Positions 53,109 to 63,842 of a DNA stretch of 64,000 bases are shown one piece after another. The notes below the pieces were generated by a model that saw only the letters and a program-made list of their open reading frames with translations, ran no database searches and was not told where the DNA came from. The translations under genes were made by a program, and so were the position numbers. Every line of letters begins with the position of its first letter. Positions within the stretch are counted from its first letter, which is position 1. Source of the DNA: Pegoplata infirma (taxonomy: Eukaryota > Arthropoda > Insecta > Diptera > Anthomyiidae); assembly GCA_963921195.1 (NCBI GenBank), contig CAWUER010000516.1:1-64000 (forward strand). Direction: 5' to 3'.

Positions 53109-53945
53109 CATTATTTCAGTAAATTAAAAAAAGTACCAAAAGTACACTTTTTTCCATTTTACCCCCGTAGAGTCAACATTGGCAAAAACCTACATTGCAA
53201 ATTTTAAGTTTTTAGGACCATTATTTAAGAAAATATAAAAGGTACCAAAAGTACAGTTTTTTACCCTTTTTACCCCAAAGAATCAACATTGGCAAAATCC
53301 AGCCTTAGTAGATTTATATTCCGGGAGCTGAACCTACATTTAAAATTTAAGTGTCTAGGACCATGTTTTAAGGAAATATAAAAGGTACCAAAGGTACATT
53401 TTTTACCCCTTTTACCCCCTTAGAATCAACATTGGCAAAAATCCGGCCTTACTGGATCTATATTCCAGGAGTTGAACATACAGTCCAAATTTCAAGTCTC
53501 TGTGACCATTATTTCAGGAGATATAAAAAGTACCAAAAGTACAGTTTTTTACCCTTTTTGTCCCCTTAGAATCAACATTGGAAAAAAATCCGGCCTTACT
53601 GGATCTATATTCCGGGAGGTGGACCTACAGTCCAAATTTCAAGTCTCTGTGACCATTATTTAAGGAGATATAAAAAGTACCAAAAGTACAGTTTTTTACC
53701 ATTTTTGTCCCCTTAGAATCAACATTGGCAAAAATCCGGCCTTACTGGATCTATATTCCGGGAGGTAAACAGACAGTCCAAATTTCAAGTCTCTATGATC
53801 ATTATTTCAGGAGATATAAAAAGTACCAAAAGTACAGTTTTTTACCCTTTTTACCCCCTTAGAATCAACATTGGCAAAAATCCAGCCTTAGTGGATCTAT
53901 ATTCCGGGAGGTGGACCTACAGTCCAAATTTCAAGTCTCTAGCTT
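53109..53945 (+). repeat. Tandem units of about 145 bp in G-type copy 2
   Basis: AGAATCAACATTGGCAAAA, ATATTCCGGGAG and CAAATTTCAAGTCTCT blocks recur about every 145 bases, at least five times, as at 28623-29575. Confidence 0.85.
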
Positions 53946-54277
53946 CAGCGGTTTGGGCTGGGCGATGATGAATGAGTATATCAGTCAGTCAGTCAGTCAG
54001 TCAGTCACATTACTCTTTTATATATATAGATATGAAGCATATATGATCATATATGCTCACAAATATGTTCATATATGTACATGTATGCCATATATTTACA
54101 TATGGGTTCACTTTACGTATATGGACGTATGTGATTCATAGATGATTCTGTATGCCTACAAATATGTTCATATATGTACATATGTGTCCATATATAATTC
54201 ATATATGATCATATATCTTCATATATGTAGCCATATATCCTCGTATATGTTTCCATATACGAACATTTTTCACCGGG

Positions 54278-54500
54278 AAATTTTTTTTTACATCAAAAAA
54301 TTTTTCTTTTCATCAAAAAAATTCATAAAAAACTTTTTTTTCATAAAATTTTTTTTTCACCAAAAATTTTGGGTTCATTAATTTTTTTTTAATATAATTT
54401 TGTTTTTCGTGAAAAAAAAAATCATTTTTTTTACCAAACCTAATTTTTCACCAAATCTAAGCTTTTTGCATAAAAATTTTCCATTTGCTTATCAAATGTA
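54278..54500. repeat. Right part of the (TTTTTTCATCAA)n array, copy 2
   Basis: T-runs broken by CATCAAAAAA and CATAAAA continue the array interrupted at 41251. Confidence 0.7.
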
Positions 54501-54504
54501 CATA

Positions 54505-54680
54505 CAACAAGTGAGAGTGTTATATTCTTTGGTGCCGAATCTTTTACAGTCTCCAAAATGTAAAAACACTTTTTTGCACTTATTTTTGCACTCACTTACG
54601 AAATGTACAGCTCTTTTGGTTTTTTAATGGGGTCCGCGACTGATATTTCAATTCGTTTTGCATGGAATAGCAAAGTAATA
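54505..54680 (+). mobile_element. F-type repeat, collapsed copy
   Basis: AACAAGTGAGAGTGTTATAT, GGTGCCGAATCTTTTACAG and later AATGGGGTCCGCGACTGATA with GGAATAGCAAAGTAATATAA show both ends of an F-type repeat with most of the middle, including the GTCY core, deleted. Confidence 0.6.
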
Positions 54681-54949
54681 TAACATTATTTTTTCAAAAA
54701 AAAACTTTGCTTTGGCAAGTACCCCCAAATCTTCCGCAAAACATTATCATGATTTAATGTTTTGGGCAAGAGTACAAAATTCGCAGGCATTTTTCTTTGG
54801 GACCCTGGTACCAAAGTTCACTTTACTAAATGTTTTTTACGTACTGAGTCCAAATATTACCTTTGAACTGACCTATCGCTATACTTTTCAAGATATCTGC
54901 ACCTAAATGGTCAACACAACAATATCATTTTAGCTATTTTCAAACATTT
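54681..54949. other. Spacer, nothing recognised
   Basis: No terminal repeats or family resemblance were seen. Confidence 0.4.
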
Positions 54950-55019
54950 ATATAAATTACAGGACACCACCTCAGTTTGACTATATAAGCTAACGATTAA
55001 CAAAAAATAAAATAAGAAT
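54950..55019 (+). repeat. CACCTCAGTTTGACTATATA repeat, copy 3, left part
   Basis: It matches the head of 24429-25010 up to AAGAATTA, where a 4-kb insertion follows. The repeat resumes at 59058 with TTTTCATTTTCTTAAAA. Confidence 0.75.
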
Positions 55020-55505
55020 TAGGAACTGCCCACCAAAAACTACTGCTTACGTATGGCATGATATTTGGTCGCAATGTCCCACTTTAAAGCATTTCATCCG
55101 AGCGCTTATTTCAGCGCAATAAAAATGTAATGAAATCATACCTTCTTAGAAGCTTACTAGGTGCATTTTTGTAAGCATATTGGATGCTCAGAAATCATTG
55201 CTCCAATAAAGCACAAAAATAATGTGTTACCATCACTAAAGTCTTCATGCCTGAAAAGTTTGTATGAAGGAAGTGCTCCTCGTAGGCACACAAATAACAC
55301 TACAGTTTTAATGTCTGAATAGTGTGTAGTCGAAACTTTTGTTTTCACTTTTGCACATGCGTACACGTCCGTTCACAAAAACACAAAATATTAACTGAAT
55401 TAAAATTGTATTTTTTTATTGCGTCATCCAAATTTTCGTTTTGCTGTTTGATGCTCGTAAGTCGTCGTATAATTCATAGTTTTTTCTTTCTGCCGTAGTG
55501 CATAC

Positions 55506-55885
55506 CAGTGTTGGTATTTGAGAATTTTTAATTAGTGCCAAGTTGAAGGCTAAAATGGGCCAAAATAGGTTAAAAAGGGCCAACATTTTTTTTTTAAATA
55601 TTTTTTACTTTTTAGTACTTTTTACAACATTAATCAATAATTTTCTTATTAAAATAAAAGTTTTGACAGTAAAATCATCCCTGCGGGAAAGTTGAGCAGT
55701 AGAGGATCGGTCATACAATGGGACTTTTGAACGAAAGGGACCTGTCTATAATTAACACCTTGTGATATGTCCCAGGACTTGTCGCGAACTTATCTCTCAA
55801 AAAGGGCCAAAACTGTTATTTGTGGGGCTACTGACCATTCAATAGTGCCAAAAATGGCACTATTGTGCCACATTTCCCAACCGTG
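55506..55885. mobile_element. hAT-like MITE with CAGTGTTGG/CCAACCGTG ends
   Basis: GTGCATAC is repeated exactly on both sides (55498-55505, 55886-55893), an 8-bp TSD. The ends CAGTGTTGGTATTTG and CATTTCCCAACCGTG are imperfect TIRs. GGGCCAAAA motifs recur inside. 380 bp, non-coding. Confidence 0.9.
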
Positions 55886-55993
55886 GTGCATACTAGATGC
55901 ACTACTGTAAGCGAATGTATTTAAAAATGTCTGTTTACATTCGTAATTTAAATCAAAAATTTATATTTCTATCTCTGCCTTACAGTAGTGCAT

Positions 55994-58975
55994 CTAGTAT
56001 GCACTATAAGGGTGTTCTTATTTTTTTATTTCGGATTTTTGTGTTGCACTGGGCTGAATTTTGTTCCTTTGAAGTAAAAACTTAATAATAAAAAATTTGA
56101 AGTTAATCCGATAACTTTAAGTGGACGCGGAAACGACCTGAAGTTTGAATAACGAATTACAAGAGGAAAAAATGTCTTTTTACTCATTTTCTCAAATTTT
56201 TCGATATTTAAAATTAAGTTTGAATTCAAATGGTTACAGAATTGTGATGTGGAGTACATTACCTTTGTAATAAGGCAATAAAAACTAAAATCGGTTAAAA
56301 ATCAGCCAAGTTATTACAACTGCCCCAGGCAACTAACGTGTGGCAGACCACTTGATCAAAGATTTCGAGTTCAATTTTTGAAATTGATTGAAATTATCTA
56401 CTATAGAAACATTTTTTTATTCTTTACTTGCCAATGTGCTAAGGTGATAGGTATTTTTCATATTGTGTTATGCTAACTTGTTTTTAATTAATGGTAAAAA
56501 GGTCTAAATTTTTCAGACCTGTTTTCAAATCTCCAATTTTAAATTTAAATTTTTTTAGGCATATAAAACTTAAAAAATCGACAATTGGACCATAGGATTT
56601 TGTTAAGCACATATAAGGGAATAAAAATTACAAAAATTGTACACATTCCTTTTTTCATTCGTCTAGTTTAGCGATTTTAATTCGGCGGATTTCGAAATAA
56701 TAGTGATTTTGGTAACTTTTTTAGCTTTTAGTTAATTTTTTTATTTTTTTTTAACTAACTTCATATGTTTTCTACCGAATTACTACAGAATAATATAGAA
56801 TACTTCAATTCCTTTAATCAGGGCAAAATTGAGATATGAAAAATTGACCCAGTTAATGGTCAAAGGTCAAATTTTAGAAGAATTTGAATTTTTAAAGATT
56901 TACAGATTTTTCGAGCGGATATTAATGAAACCCTTAAATGTTATTTTAATAACATTTTAAAATTAATGGCTTATAAAAATTCAGAACATTAACCCTTAAG
57001 TGCTGTTGGGGTCTATATGACCCTATGAAATAATATACACTCAAAAAAATAAACTGGTAAAACGCCTGATAAAATGCCTTGTAATCCCGTTCTACCAATA
57101 TTTAACAATTTTCCTTGTTTTTTAACAAAAAATCTTGTACTTTGCTCAAACGAGAACTACAGTTTTATTGGTAATTTTACAAGTTTATTTTCGTAATTGT
57201 ATTCTACCATTTTGAAAGGTTATTTTACAAAAAAAAAAAACTGTAATTTTACAACAAAGTTTTTATTACGAGGATTCTAGTTGAATTACAAAAAAAAACT
57301 TTATTTTACAAAAATTATGTTATACGACGATTTATGTTGTTTAACAAAAAAGCATTTTTTTTTTTTGTATTTTTTTTTATATTGAAAAATATTTAAAAAA
57401 AAAAGTTGACAAAATTTTGAAAAATTTATTACGAGGATTAATTTAAGGAGGAGTAGTTAATTTACAAAAAAAAAACAGTTATTTTACAAAAAATTATTTT
57501 ATTACGAGGATTTATGTTGTTAACAAAAATTTTTTTTTGTAAATTTACCATTTTGGTTTGTAAATTTACCATTTTTTAAAACATATTTACCATTTATTCT
57601 TGTAAGTTTACCAAAAATTTTTTTTTGTAAATTTACCATTTTGGTTTGTAAATTTACCATTTTTTAAAACATATTTACCAATTTTTCTTGTAAGTTTACT
57701 ATTTTTTTTGTATTTTTCCGGTTTTAAAACAATATTTGTACCAATAAAATTGGTTATTTTACCAATTTTTGGTGCATTCAAAATTACGAGGAAATCCTCG
57801 TAATTTTACGAGAATTTTACCTACGTCCTATTTTACGAGAATAGCCTCGTAAAATCACGAGATTTATTGGTAACTTTACAAGTTTTTTTTTTGAGTGTAC
57901 TTATATTTTCTCCATTAAATAAAAAAAATATAGACCCCAATGGCACTTATGGGTTAATTTTCCGAATTTTAATAATAAACCATTTACGTTTAGTCATATT
58001 AAAATAACATCAAGGAGTTTCATAAATATCCGCTCAAAAAAATTGTTAATCTTTAAAAATTCAAATTGTTCTCAAATTTGACCTTTGACCTTTAACTGGG
58101 TCAATTTTTCATAACTAAATTTTGCCCTGATTAAAGGAATTGAAGTATTCTATATTATTCTGTAGTAATTCGGTAGAAAACATATGAAGTTTGTTAAAAA
58201 AAATAAAAAAATTAACTAAAAGCTAAAAAAGTTGCCAAAATCATTATTATCTCGAAATCCGCCGAAATAAAATCGCTAAACTAGCCGAATGAAAAATGGA
58301 ATGTCTACAATTTTTGTAATTTTTATTCCCTTATATGTGCTTAACGAAATCCTATGGTCCAATGGTCGATTTTTTAAATTTTATTTGCCAAAAAAAAATA
58401 AAATTTAAAATTGGAGATTTGAAAACAGGGTTGAAAAATTTAGACCTTTTTACCATTAATTAAAAACAAGTTAGCATAACACAATATGAAAAATACCTAT
58501 CACCTTAGTACATTGGCAAGTAAAGAATAAAAAAATGTTGCTATAGCAGATAATTTCAAACAATTTCAAAAATTGAACTCGAAATCTTTGATCAAGTGGT
58601 CTGCCACACGCTAGTTGCCTGGGGCAGTTGTAATAACTTGGCTGATTTTTAACCGATTTTAGTTTTTATTGCTTTATTACAAAGGTAATGTACTCCACAT
58701 CACAATTTTGTAACCATTTGAATTCAAACTTAACTTAAAATATCGAAAAAATTGAGAAAATGAGTAAAAAGTAATTTTTTGCCCTTGTAATCCGTTATTC
58801 AAACTACAGGTCGTTTCCGCGTCCACTTAAAGTTATCGGATTAACTCCAAGTTTTTTATTATTAAGTTTTTAGTACAAAGGAACAAAATTCTGCCCAGTG
58901 CCAAGCAATTAAAACATTTTACATTTTTCCCTTACTGTTAAGAACACCCTTAATGCACTGTAAGGCAGAAATATC
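55994..58975. repeat. Long inverted repeat, arms of about 1 kb
   Basis: The left arm (about 56000-57030) and right arm (about 57910-58960) are inverted copies. Landmarks include AAGTGGACGCGGAAACGACC with its complement GGTCGTTTCCGCGTCCACTT, GTGGCAGACCACTTGATCAA and CTTCAATTCCTTTAATCAGG. The arms are well preserved. The family A MITE lies at the centre. Confidence 0.9.
57037..57898. mobile_element. Family A MITE, complete copy at the foldback centre
   Basis: It starts ACACTCAAAAAAATAAACTG and ends AGTTTTTTTTTTGAGTGT, with TA just outside on both sides. GTAAATTTACCATTTT-type units recur, and TTACGAGGA/TCCTCGTAA motifs pair up. Confidence 0.8.
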
Positions 58976-59057
58976 TATGTGCTAAAGACGAAGCGATTGT
59001 GTATGCCAGAAAAATTATGAACTGCTTCCACAATCTCGATTATTTTTTGCTGGGTGT

Positions 59058-59280
59058 TTTCATTTTCTTAAAAGCAAAAATTTTAGTTACATAATTATTT
59101 TTCATCAATATTTTTTTTCACCAATTCTCTTTTTATCAATATTTTTTCATTAATATTTTTATTTTCATCAATATTTTTTTGTCATAAACTTTTTTTCATC
59201 AATATTTTTTTTTCATATTTTTTTATCCATCAATAATCTTTATCTCATTAAATTTTTTTTTTATCAAAAACTTGTTTTTA
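59058..59280 (+). repeat. (TTTTTTCATCAA)n array, copy 3, right part
   Basis: TTTTCATTTTCTTAAAAGCA and TACATAATTATTTTTCATCA continue the repeat begun at 54950, leading into T-runs with CATCAATA. Confidence 0.7.
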
Positions 59281-61240
59281 TCGACAAACGACAAAGAATG
59301 TCGTAGAAACCTTTACGGATCAATAATATATAAGGGGCATTCCATGTCAAATCGGACACTTTGAAAAATTTTTTTTTTACATTTTCCCAATTTGTTAACA
59401 GTTTTTAGTACCCTTCGAAAACTCCTTCGTGGTAAATTTTCAGATTTTTTGATGACCCGTTTTAAAAATTGGTAGTTTGTTCCTTTACTCAAACTTCTTT
59501 TACTCATAACTTCTTCAATAATGGTCCAAATTTCAATTTTTTTTTTTCAAAATTTTTGTTTTTTTACGTACTTTTAAAAAAAAAATACCAAAAAATTCTT
59601 AAAAGCGCTCTAGTATGCGATTTTTAAGTTTTAAAATTTAAATCTCATTTTTGAAATGTTTGTGCTCTTCGATTTTTTTGAAATTTTTTGTGTAGAACAT
59701 CTATCGATTCTACAAATTGTTTGCCCAGGAGGATCGTGGGATAACGATTATTACTATTTTTTAAAATTTTTTGAAAAAATTTTATTGTAATTTTCCAATC
59801 TTAAAATCATTTCTACTGCTGCAATGGTGCGTCATAGAGGGGTCCTTTATAGGATCGACCCACATTAATTTTTACGTCTTAACATTTCTTTGGAACAAAC
59901 TAATACCCTATCTCCAATTTCTAAGGGGGCTCCCACACAAAACGACATTTTTTAAAATTTGCTCCAACCGCTCTAACTGCCCTAATAGTGCCCTTAGAGC
60001 AACAAAATGTATGACCGACCCACAATATTTTTTTAGTCCAAACATTTTCTCTGAACACACCTACCCTCTATCTTTAACTGTTAAGGCGGTCCCCATACAA
60101 TTTTTTTTATCTTTTATAAATTTGTTTTATTTAATCACCCCCTCTATGACGCACCATTGCAGCAGTAGAAATGATTTTAAGATTGGAAAATTACAATAAA
60201 ATTTTTTCAAAAAATTTTAAAAAATAGTAATAATCGTTTTCCCACGATCCTCCTGGGCAAAAAATTTGTAGAATCGATAGATGTTTTACACAAAAAAATT
60301 TCAAAAAAATCGAAGAGTACAAACATTTTCAAAAATGAGATTTAAATTTTAAAACTTAAAAATCGCATACTAGAGCGCTTTTAAGAATTTTTTGGGATTT
60401 TTTTTTAAAGTACGTAAAAAAACAAAAATTTTGAAAAAAAAAAAATTTGAAATTTGGACCATTATTGAAGAAGTTATGAGTAAAAGAAGTTTGAGTAAAG
60501 GAACAAACTACCAATTTTTAAAAATTCGATATCTTTCCCTGCAAAAAAAGTCATTACCACTTTTCAGTGGAGTGCTTTAAAACTATAACAAATGTAATGA
60601 AATACAACAAAAATAACAAAAAACACAAGACAAAAGCACACATACAGTTTTTTCTACTCCAGAATACATAGATATTCAGCACTAAACTCATTACCTATCG
60701 CGACACCTCCATACAAATGTAAGTAGATATTCAGTAGATAAGAACTACTCCGTGGAAGTAATTGGAAGTTGTTTGAAAGGTCGGAGTACTTCTTGTCTAC
60801 TGAATATCTACTTACTTTTGTATGGGAGTGTCGCGGAAGGTAATGAGTTTAGTGCTGAATATCTATGTATTCTGGAGTAGAAAAAACTGTATGTGTGCTT
60901 TTGAATAACAACTTTTTATGGAGTAGAAAAAAACTGTTTGTGTGTTTTTTTCTTGTGTTTTTTGTTATTTTTGTTGTATTTCATTACATTTGTTATTGTT
61001 TTAAAGCACTCCAAATAGAAGTACTCCGCGCTTTTTTTGCTGGGTTTGAACGGGTCATCAAAAAAATCTGAAAATTTACCACGAAGGAGTTTTCGAAGGG
61101 TACTAAAAACTGTAAACAAATTGGGAAAATCTAAAAAAAAAAATTTCAAAGTGTCCGATTTGAGATGGAATGCCCCATAAACATAATGGGGTCCTCGACA
61201 GATATTTCTATGCGTTTTGATGAAATGACAAATTAATATT
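59281..61240 (+). mobile_element. F-type repeat fragment split at its (TA)n
   Basis: CTTTACGGATCAATAATATA precedes and AACATAATGGGGTCCTCGAC with GATATTTCTATGCGTTTTGA follows the palindromic element 59334-61176. These are adjacent in intact F-type repeats. Confidence 0.65.
59334..61176. mobile_element. Palindromic element with GGGGCATTCCATGTCAAATC termini
   Basis: GGGGCATTCCATGTCAAATC and the complement GATTTGAGATGGAATGCCCC bound inverted arms. Examples are CATTTCTACTGCTGCAATGG (59807) and its complement near 60168, and AATCGATAGATGTTTTACAC against the 59695 region. A further inner palindrome near 60760 has arms TACTCCGTGGAAG and the 60640-60900 blocks. Open frames inside are arm sequence. 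Confidence 0.8.
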
Positions 61241-61265
61241 GCCTTATTTATACAGCAAAACATTA

Positions 61266-61804
61266 TCACACTCAAAAAAAAAACCTTTTCAAATTACTAG
61301 AAAAAGTCTCGTAGTCCCATTTTACCAATATTTGACAGTTTTCCTTGTTTTTTAACAAATAATTTTCGATCAAAATTTAAATTTTTTTTGTAATCTTACA
61401 GTTTTTCTAATAATTTTACAAATTTCCAAGGTTTTTTTACAAAAAAAAAAAAATCTAGTAAATTTACAAAAATTCCTTGAAAATTTTATTTCGCCAAAAA
61501 AGTTGTAAATTTACAATTTTATTGGTAAAAAACTTGTAAAATTACAAAAAAGCTCGTAATTTTTACTAGGAGTTCTCGTAAAATTGGAGGTAGCTAAAAA
61601 TCTAGTAAAGTTATGAAACCTTGTAAGTTTTATCGCGTCAAAAAAAATTTTAAATTTACAATTTTATTGGTAAAATTATTGTAAAATTACAAAATTATTA
61701 GTAAAAAGCTTGTAAAATAACAAGGAATTTTTGTCAAATATGAGGTAGCCAAAAAAAAGTTACAAACTTTTCTTGTAATTATACAAGGTTTTTTTTTGAG
61801 TGTT
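61266..61804. mobile_element. Family A MITE, complete copy
   Basis: It starts CACACTCAAAAAAAAAACCT and ends GTTTTTTTTTGAGTGT. Inside, GTAAATTTACAATTTTATTG and GTAAAATTACAA motifs alternate. Same order as 57037-57898. Confidence 0.75.
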
Positions 61805-62010
61805 TTAAGAAAAAAATTACTCAATTTTGCACCAGTAAACAATTTAATAGTATTAAGTAAACTTTATAAAAAAAGGTATTAAATTTACGCCAAACAATTT
61901 CAGTAAATTTTTAATTGACACAATTAAAATTTTACTCAAAATTTTTTGTTACTCAAAATTTTTTCGGACACGAGAACTCAAATCTTAACCTGTTTTGCGG
62001 AATCTAAATC
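61805..62010. repeat. Family D AT-rich repeat upstream of copy B exon 3
   Basis: TTACTCAATTTTGCACCAGT and AATTTTTAATTGACACAATT motifs match 481-1130 and 18600-18850. It stands at the matching place in both gene copies, so it was probably there before the duplication. Confidence 0.55.
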
Positions 62011-62043
62011 TCTTTTTATTCCATATTTTTATACTTGCTATAG

Positions 62044-62278
62044 GTTGTTATAAATTGCTGCGGTCCTTATCGATTTTATGGTGAAGTTGTGGTTCAAGCC
62101 TGTGTAGCCGCTGGTATTCATCATTTGGATATTAGTGTGGAACCTCAGTTTATTGCAAAAATGCAATTAAAATACAATGATTTGGCTCAAGAAAGGGGTT
62201 CCTATATAATATCCAGTTGTGGTTTTGAATGTATACCAGCTGAAATGGGTATATTGTATGCGGAAAATAATTTCAAAG
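62044..62278 (+). CDS. Copy B exon 3
   Basis: Encodes VVINCCGPYRFYGEVV onward to AENNFK; acceptor TTGCTATAG as in copy A, donor AAAG/GTAAGT. Confidence 0.88.
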
Positions 62279-62366
62279 GTAAGTAAGAAAAAAATAATAA
62301 TAAAATTTTGTTATTTTTAAGATATTAATCTAAAAAAGATTTTTTTATTCGTCAATCTAATTCTAG

Positions 62367-62559
62367 GAACTATAAATTCAATTGAGATGTATTTCGAAAT
62401 GGAATTAAATCTCCAAGATAAATCTTCTAAAGTCGTAATGCATGCGGGCATTTGGAACAGTCTTGTATATGCCGTGCAATATGCTCGTGAACTATTTCGT
62501 TATCAAAATAAATTAAATCGTGAAAATATGCCGAGATTAACTCCAAGACTGTGGTTAAA
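62367..62559 (+). CDS. Copy B exon 4
   Basis: 193 bases, as in copy A; acceptor ATTCTAG, donor GGTTAAA/GTAATA. MHAGIWNSLVYAVQYAREL replaces the copy A version. Confidence 0.87.
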
Positions 62560-62630
62560 GTAATATTGGTTTCTGAACAAAACTTACAAAATAATAACCC
62601 GATTAAATTTTTTTATTAAATTTATTTTAG

Positions 62631-62777
62631 TCCTTTTCCTCATAAAATCGGGGGCTCAGACAGTTATTTTATTCCATTACCCGAATGCGATCGTGCCGTT
62701 GTACAAAGATCGCAGCGCATGCGTTATATGCAAGAAAAGACGAGACCCATACAATTTGAAAAATATGCTGGATGCAA
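62631..62777 (+). CDS. Copy B exon 5
   Basis: 147 bases encoding PFPHKIGGSDSYFIPLPECD onward to YAGC; acceptor TTTTAG, donor GCAA/GTAAGA. Confidence 0.88.
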
Positions 62778-62868
62778 GTAAGATTTTTTTTACCACACTT
62801 AAATTTGAAAAAGCATTTCCTCCAAAATGGTTCAGAAATTTTCTCAAAATTTAGAAGAATTTGACCAT

Positions 62869-62912
62869 GTATAAAAGATTCGGCACAGCCGAACTTAACA
62901 CTCTCATTTGCA
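62869..62912 (-). mobile_element. Solitary 5' end of an F-type repeat in copy B intron 5
   Basis: TATAAAAGATTCGGCACAGC and CGAACTTAACACTCTCATTT are the complement of the F-type start with its hairpin. Nothing else of the repeat is present, in an intron of only 156 bp. Confidence 0.7.
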
Positions 62913-62933
62913 ATTATTTTTTTTTTAATTTAG

Positions 62934-63259
62934 GTCTCTTATACTGTGCCTGTTATTTCCAATATATATCTTATTTATAGTAATTATGGCTCAGTTCAAA
63001 TTTACACGAAGTTTATTATTTGGATATCCAAAATTTTTTACATATCAGCTGATGGACCTGTCGAGGCAAACAGAAAAGCATTAGAATTTTGTTTGACTTT
63101 TAAAGCTAATGGTTGGTCTAAAGAATCTCAGATATCATCGGCAATCAATAAGGAGTTGGTAGTTAAAGTTTCTGCCAAAGATGGTTATGCTGTTACCAGT
63201 AACGCGCTCTTGGCCTGTGCTAGAGTTGTACTTAAAGAAAATCAAAAAATGCCTGGAAG
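62934..63259 (+). CDS. Copy B exon 6, with 10-base deletion
   Basis: 326 bases. The frame carried from exon 5 reads SLILCLLFPIYILFI and reaches FFTY, then is shifted and ends at TAG 63082-63084. The remainder is conserved in the other frame. Donor GGAAG/GTAAGT. Confidence 0.85.
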
Positions 63260-63724
63260 GTAAGTTTATTAAATACATGGAGAAACCAGATTCGTTGTGA
63301 CAATCAAATTTATTGCTAATTAAAAGTTCCGGTTGCATCAACTGATTTTTTTTTCGATCATTGCAACGAAAATTTTGGTTTCTGCAACAAAATCATTTAA
63401 ACAAAAAACAAATTTCCAAATTTCCAACTGAAATTCAGTTAATACAACTAAAAATTTGTTTATTCACAATTGAATAAAGATAGTCTCAACTAAATTTGGT
63501 TGTTACAACAGACGTTATATTGAAATAATATAAAAATTTGGTTGTCACACCCAAAAATATTAGCGACAACCGAATTATAAGTTGATACAACTGAAAAATT
63601 CGATTGGAAATTTATTTTTCTATTTGTTCGATTGGCAACCACATGTGATTGTCCCAAAGAATCTGTTTTTATGTAAATTGCTAAATATTGATTTAAAAAT
63701 GTGGGTTTTTTCATTTTATTTTAG

Positions 63725-63842
63725 TGGTGGTGTCTTACCACCTGGCATGGCATTTGCTAAAACTCAACTTTTGGAAGAGTTAAGTCGTTGTAAATCTGGT
63801 TTGAAATTTGAAATAGTAAAAGAATGTATAAAGAAAAATTAA
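63725..63842 (+). CDS. Copy B exon 7
   Basis: In the original frame it encodes GGVLPPGMAFAKTQLLEEL and ends KECIKKN, TAA at 63840-63842. It would only be translated if the exon 6 shift were absent. Confidence 0.85.

Larger units (their letters stand above)
50339..54024 (+). mobile_element. G-type interspersed element, copy 2, with long minisatellite
   Basis: It starts ACTAGCTTACAATCCCAGTA and ends GGGCTGGGCGATGATGAATG, a (GTCA)n run (about 53982-54006) and TACTCTTTTATATAT. It follows the same plan as 26447-29614, differing mainly in array length. It sits inside the CATATATG-rich sequence of the 13-kb layer. Confidence 0.75.
41252..54277. mobile_element. 13-kb layered insertion bounded by CCCGGTGAAAAATGTTCG termini
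   Basis: CCCGGTGAAAAATGTTCGTA at 41252 and its complement ending at 54277 are inverted repeats. They go on for about 170 bp of CATATATG-rich sequence (shared landmarks ACATATGTACATATATGAAC and GTAAAGTGAACCCATATG). The flanking (TTTTTTCATCAA)n array is continuous across it. Its own sequence is short; nearly all of the 13 kb is two later insertions, 41426-50325 and 50339-54024. Confidence 0.8.
55020..59057. mobile_element. 4-kb foldback-type insertion
   Basis: It interrupts copy 3 of the CACCTCAGTTTG repeat; the unoccupied sequence is visible in copies 1 and 2. The ends CCCACCAAAAACTA and (complement) CCCAGCAAAAAATAA are imperfect inverted repeats, similar to the TIR of 17728-18214. It contains long inverted arms, a hAT-like MITE and a family A MITE. 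Confidence 0.65.
38297..63842 (+). pseudogene. Saccharopine dehydrogenase-like oxidoreductase, copy B, frameshifted
   Basis: Exons 38297-38416, 38487-38612, 62044-62278, 62367-62559, 62631-62777, 62934-63259 and 63725-63842 match copy A exon for exon in size and phase. The exceptions are exon 6, which is 326 instead of 336 bases, and a longer last exon (C-terminus KECIKKN). The lost 10 bases lie after ACATAT at about 63041 and shift the frame to a TAG at 63082. A 323-residue protein without the conserved C-terminal third would result. Beyond the deletion the original frame remains open to the end and well conserved (ISADGPVEANRK, ARVVLKENQKMPG), so the break is recent or an assembly error. 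Intron 1 begins with GC (GAG/GCAAGC), a rare but usable donor. SCGFECIP replaces SCGFESIP. Exon 1 differs from copy A at 2 of 40 residues and exon 2 at 12 of 42. It could still make a truncated protein, so the pseudogene call is an inference. Confidence 0.8.

Noticed and set aside
59771..60199. 142-codon open frame
   Set aside because: It lies across the inverted arms of a palindromic element; both ends mirror each other and there is no family resemblance.
63036..63050. Alternative acceptor (TTTTTTACATATCAG) to rescue copy B exon 6
   Set aside because: Joining exon 5 to this point gives AAC TGA, an immediate stop, so it does not restore the frame.
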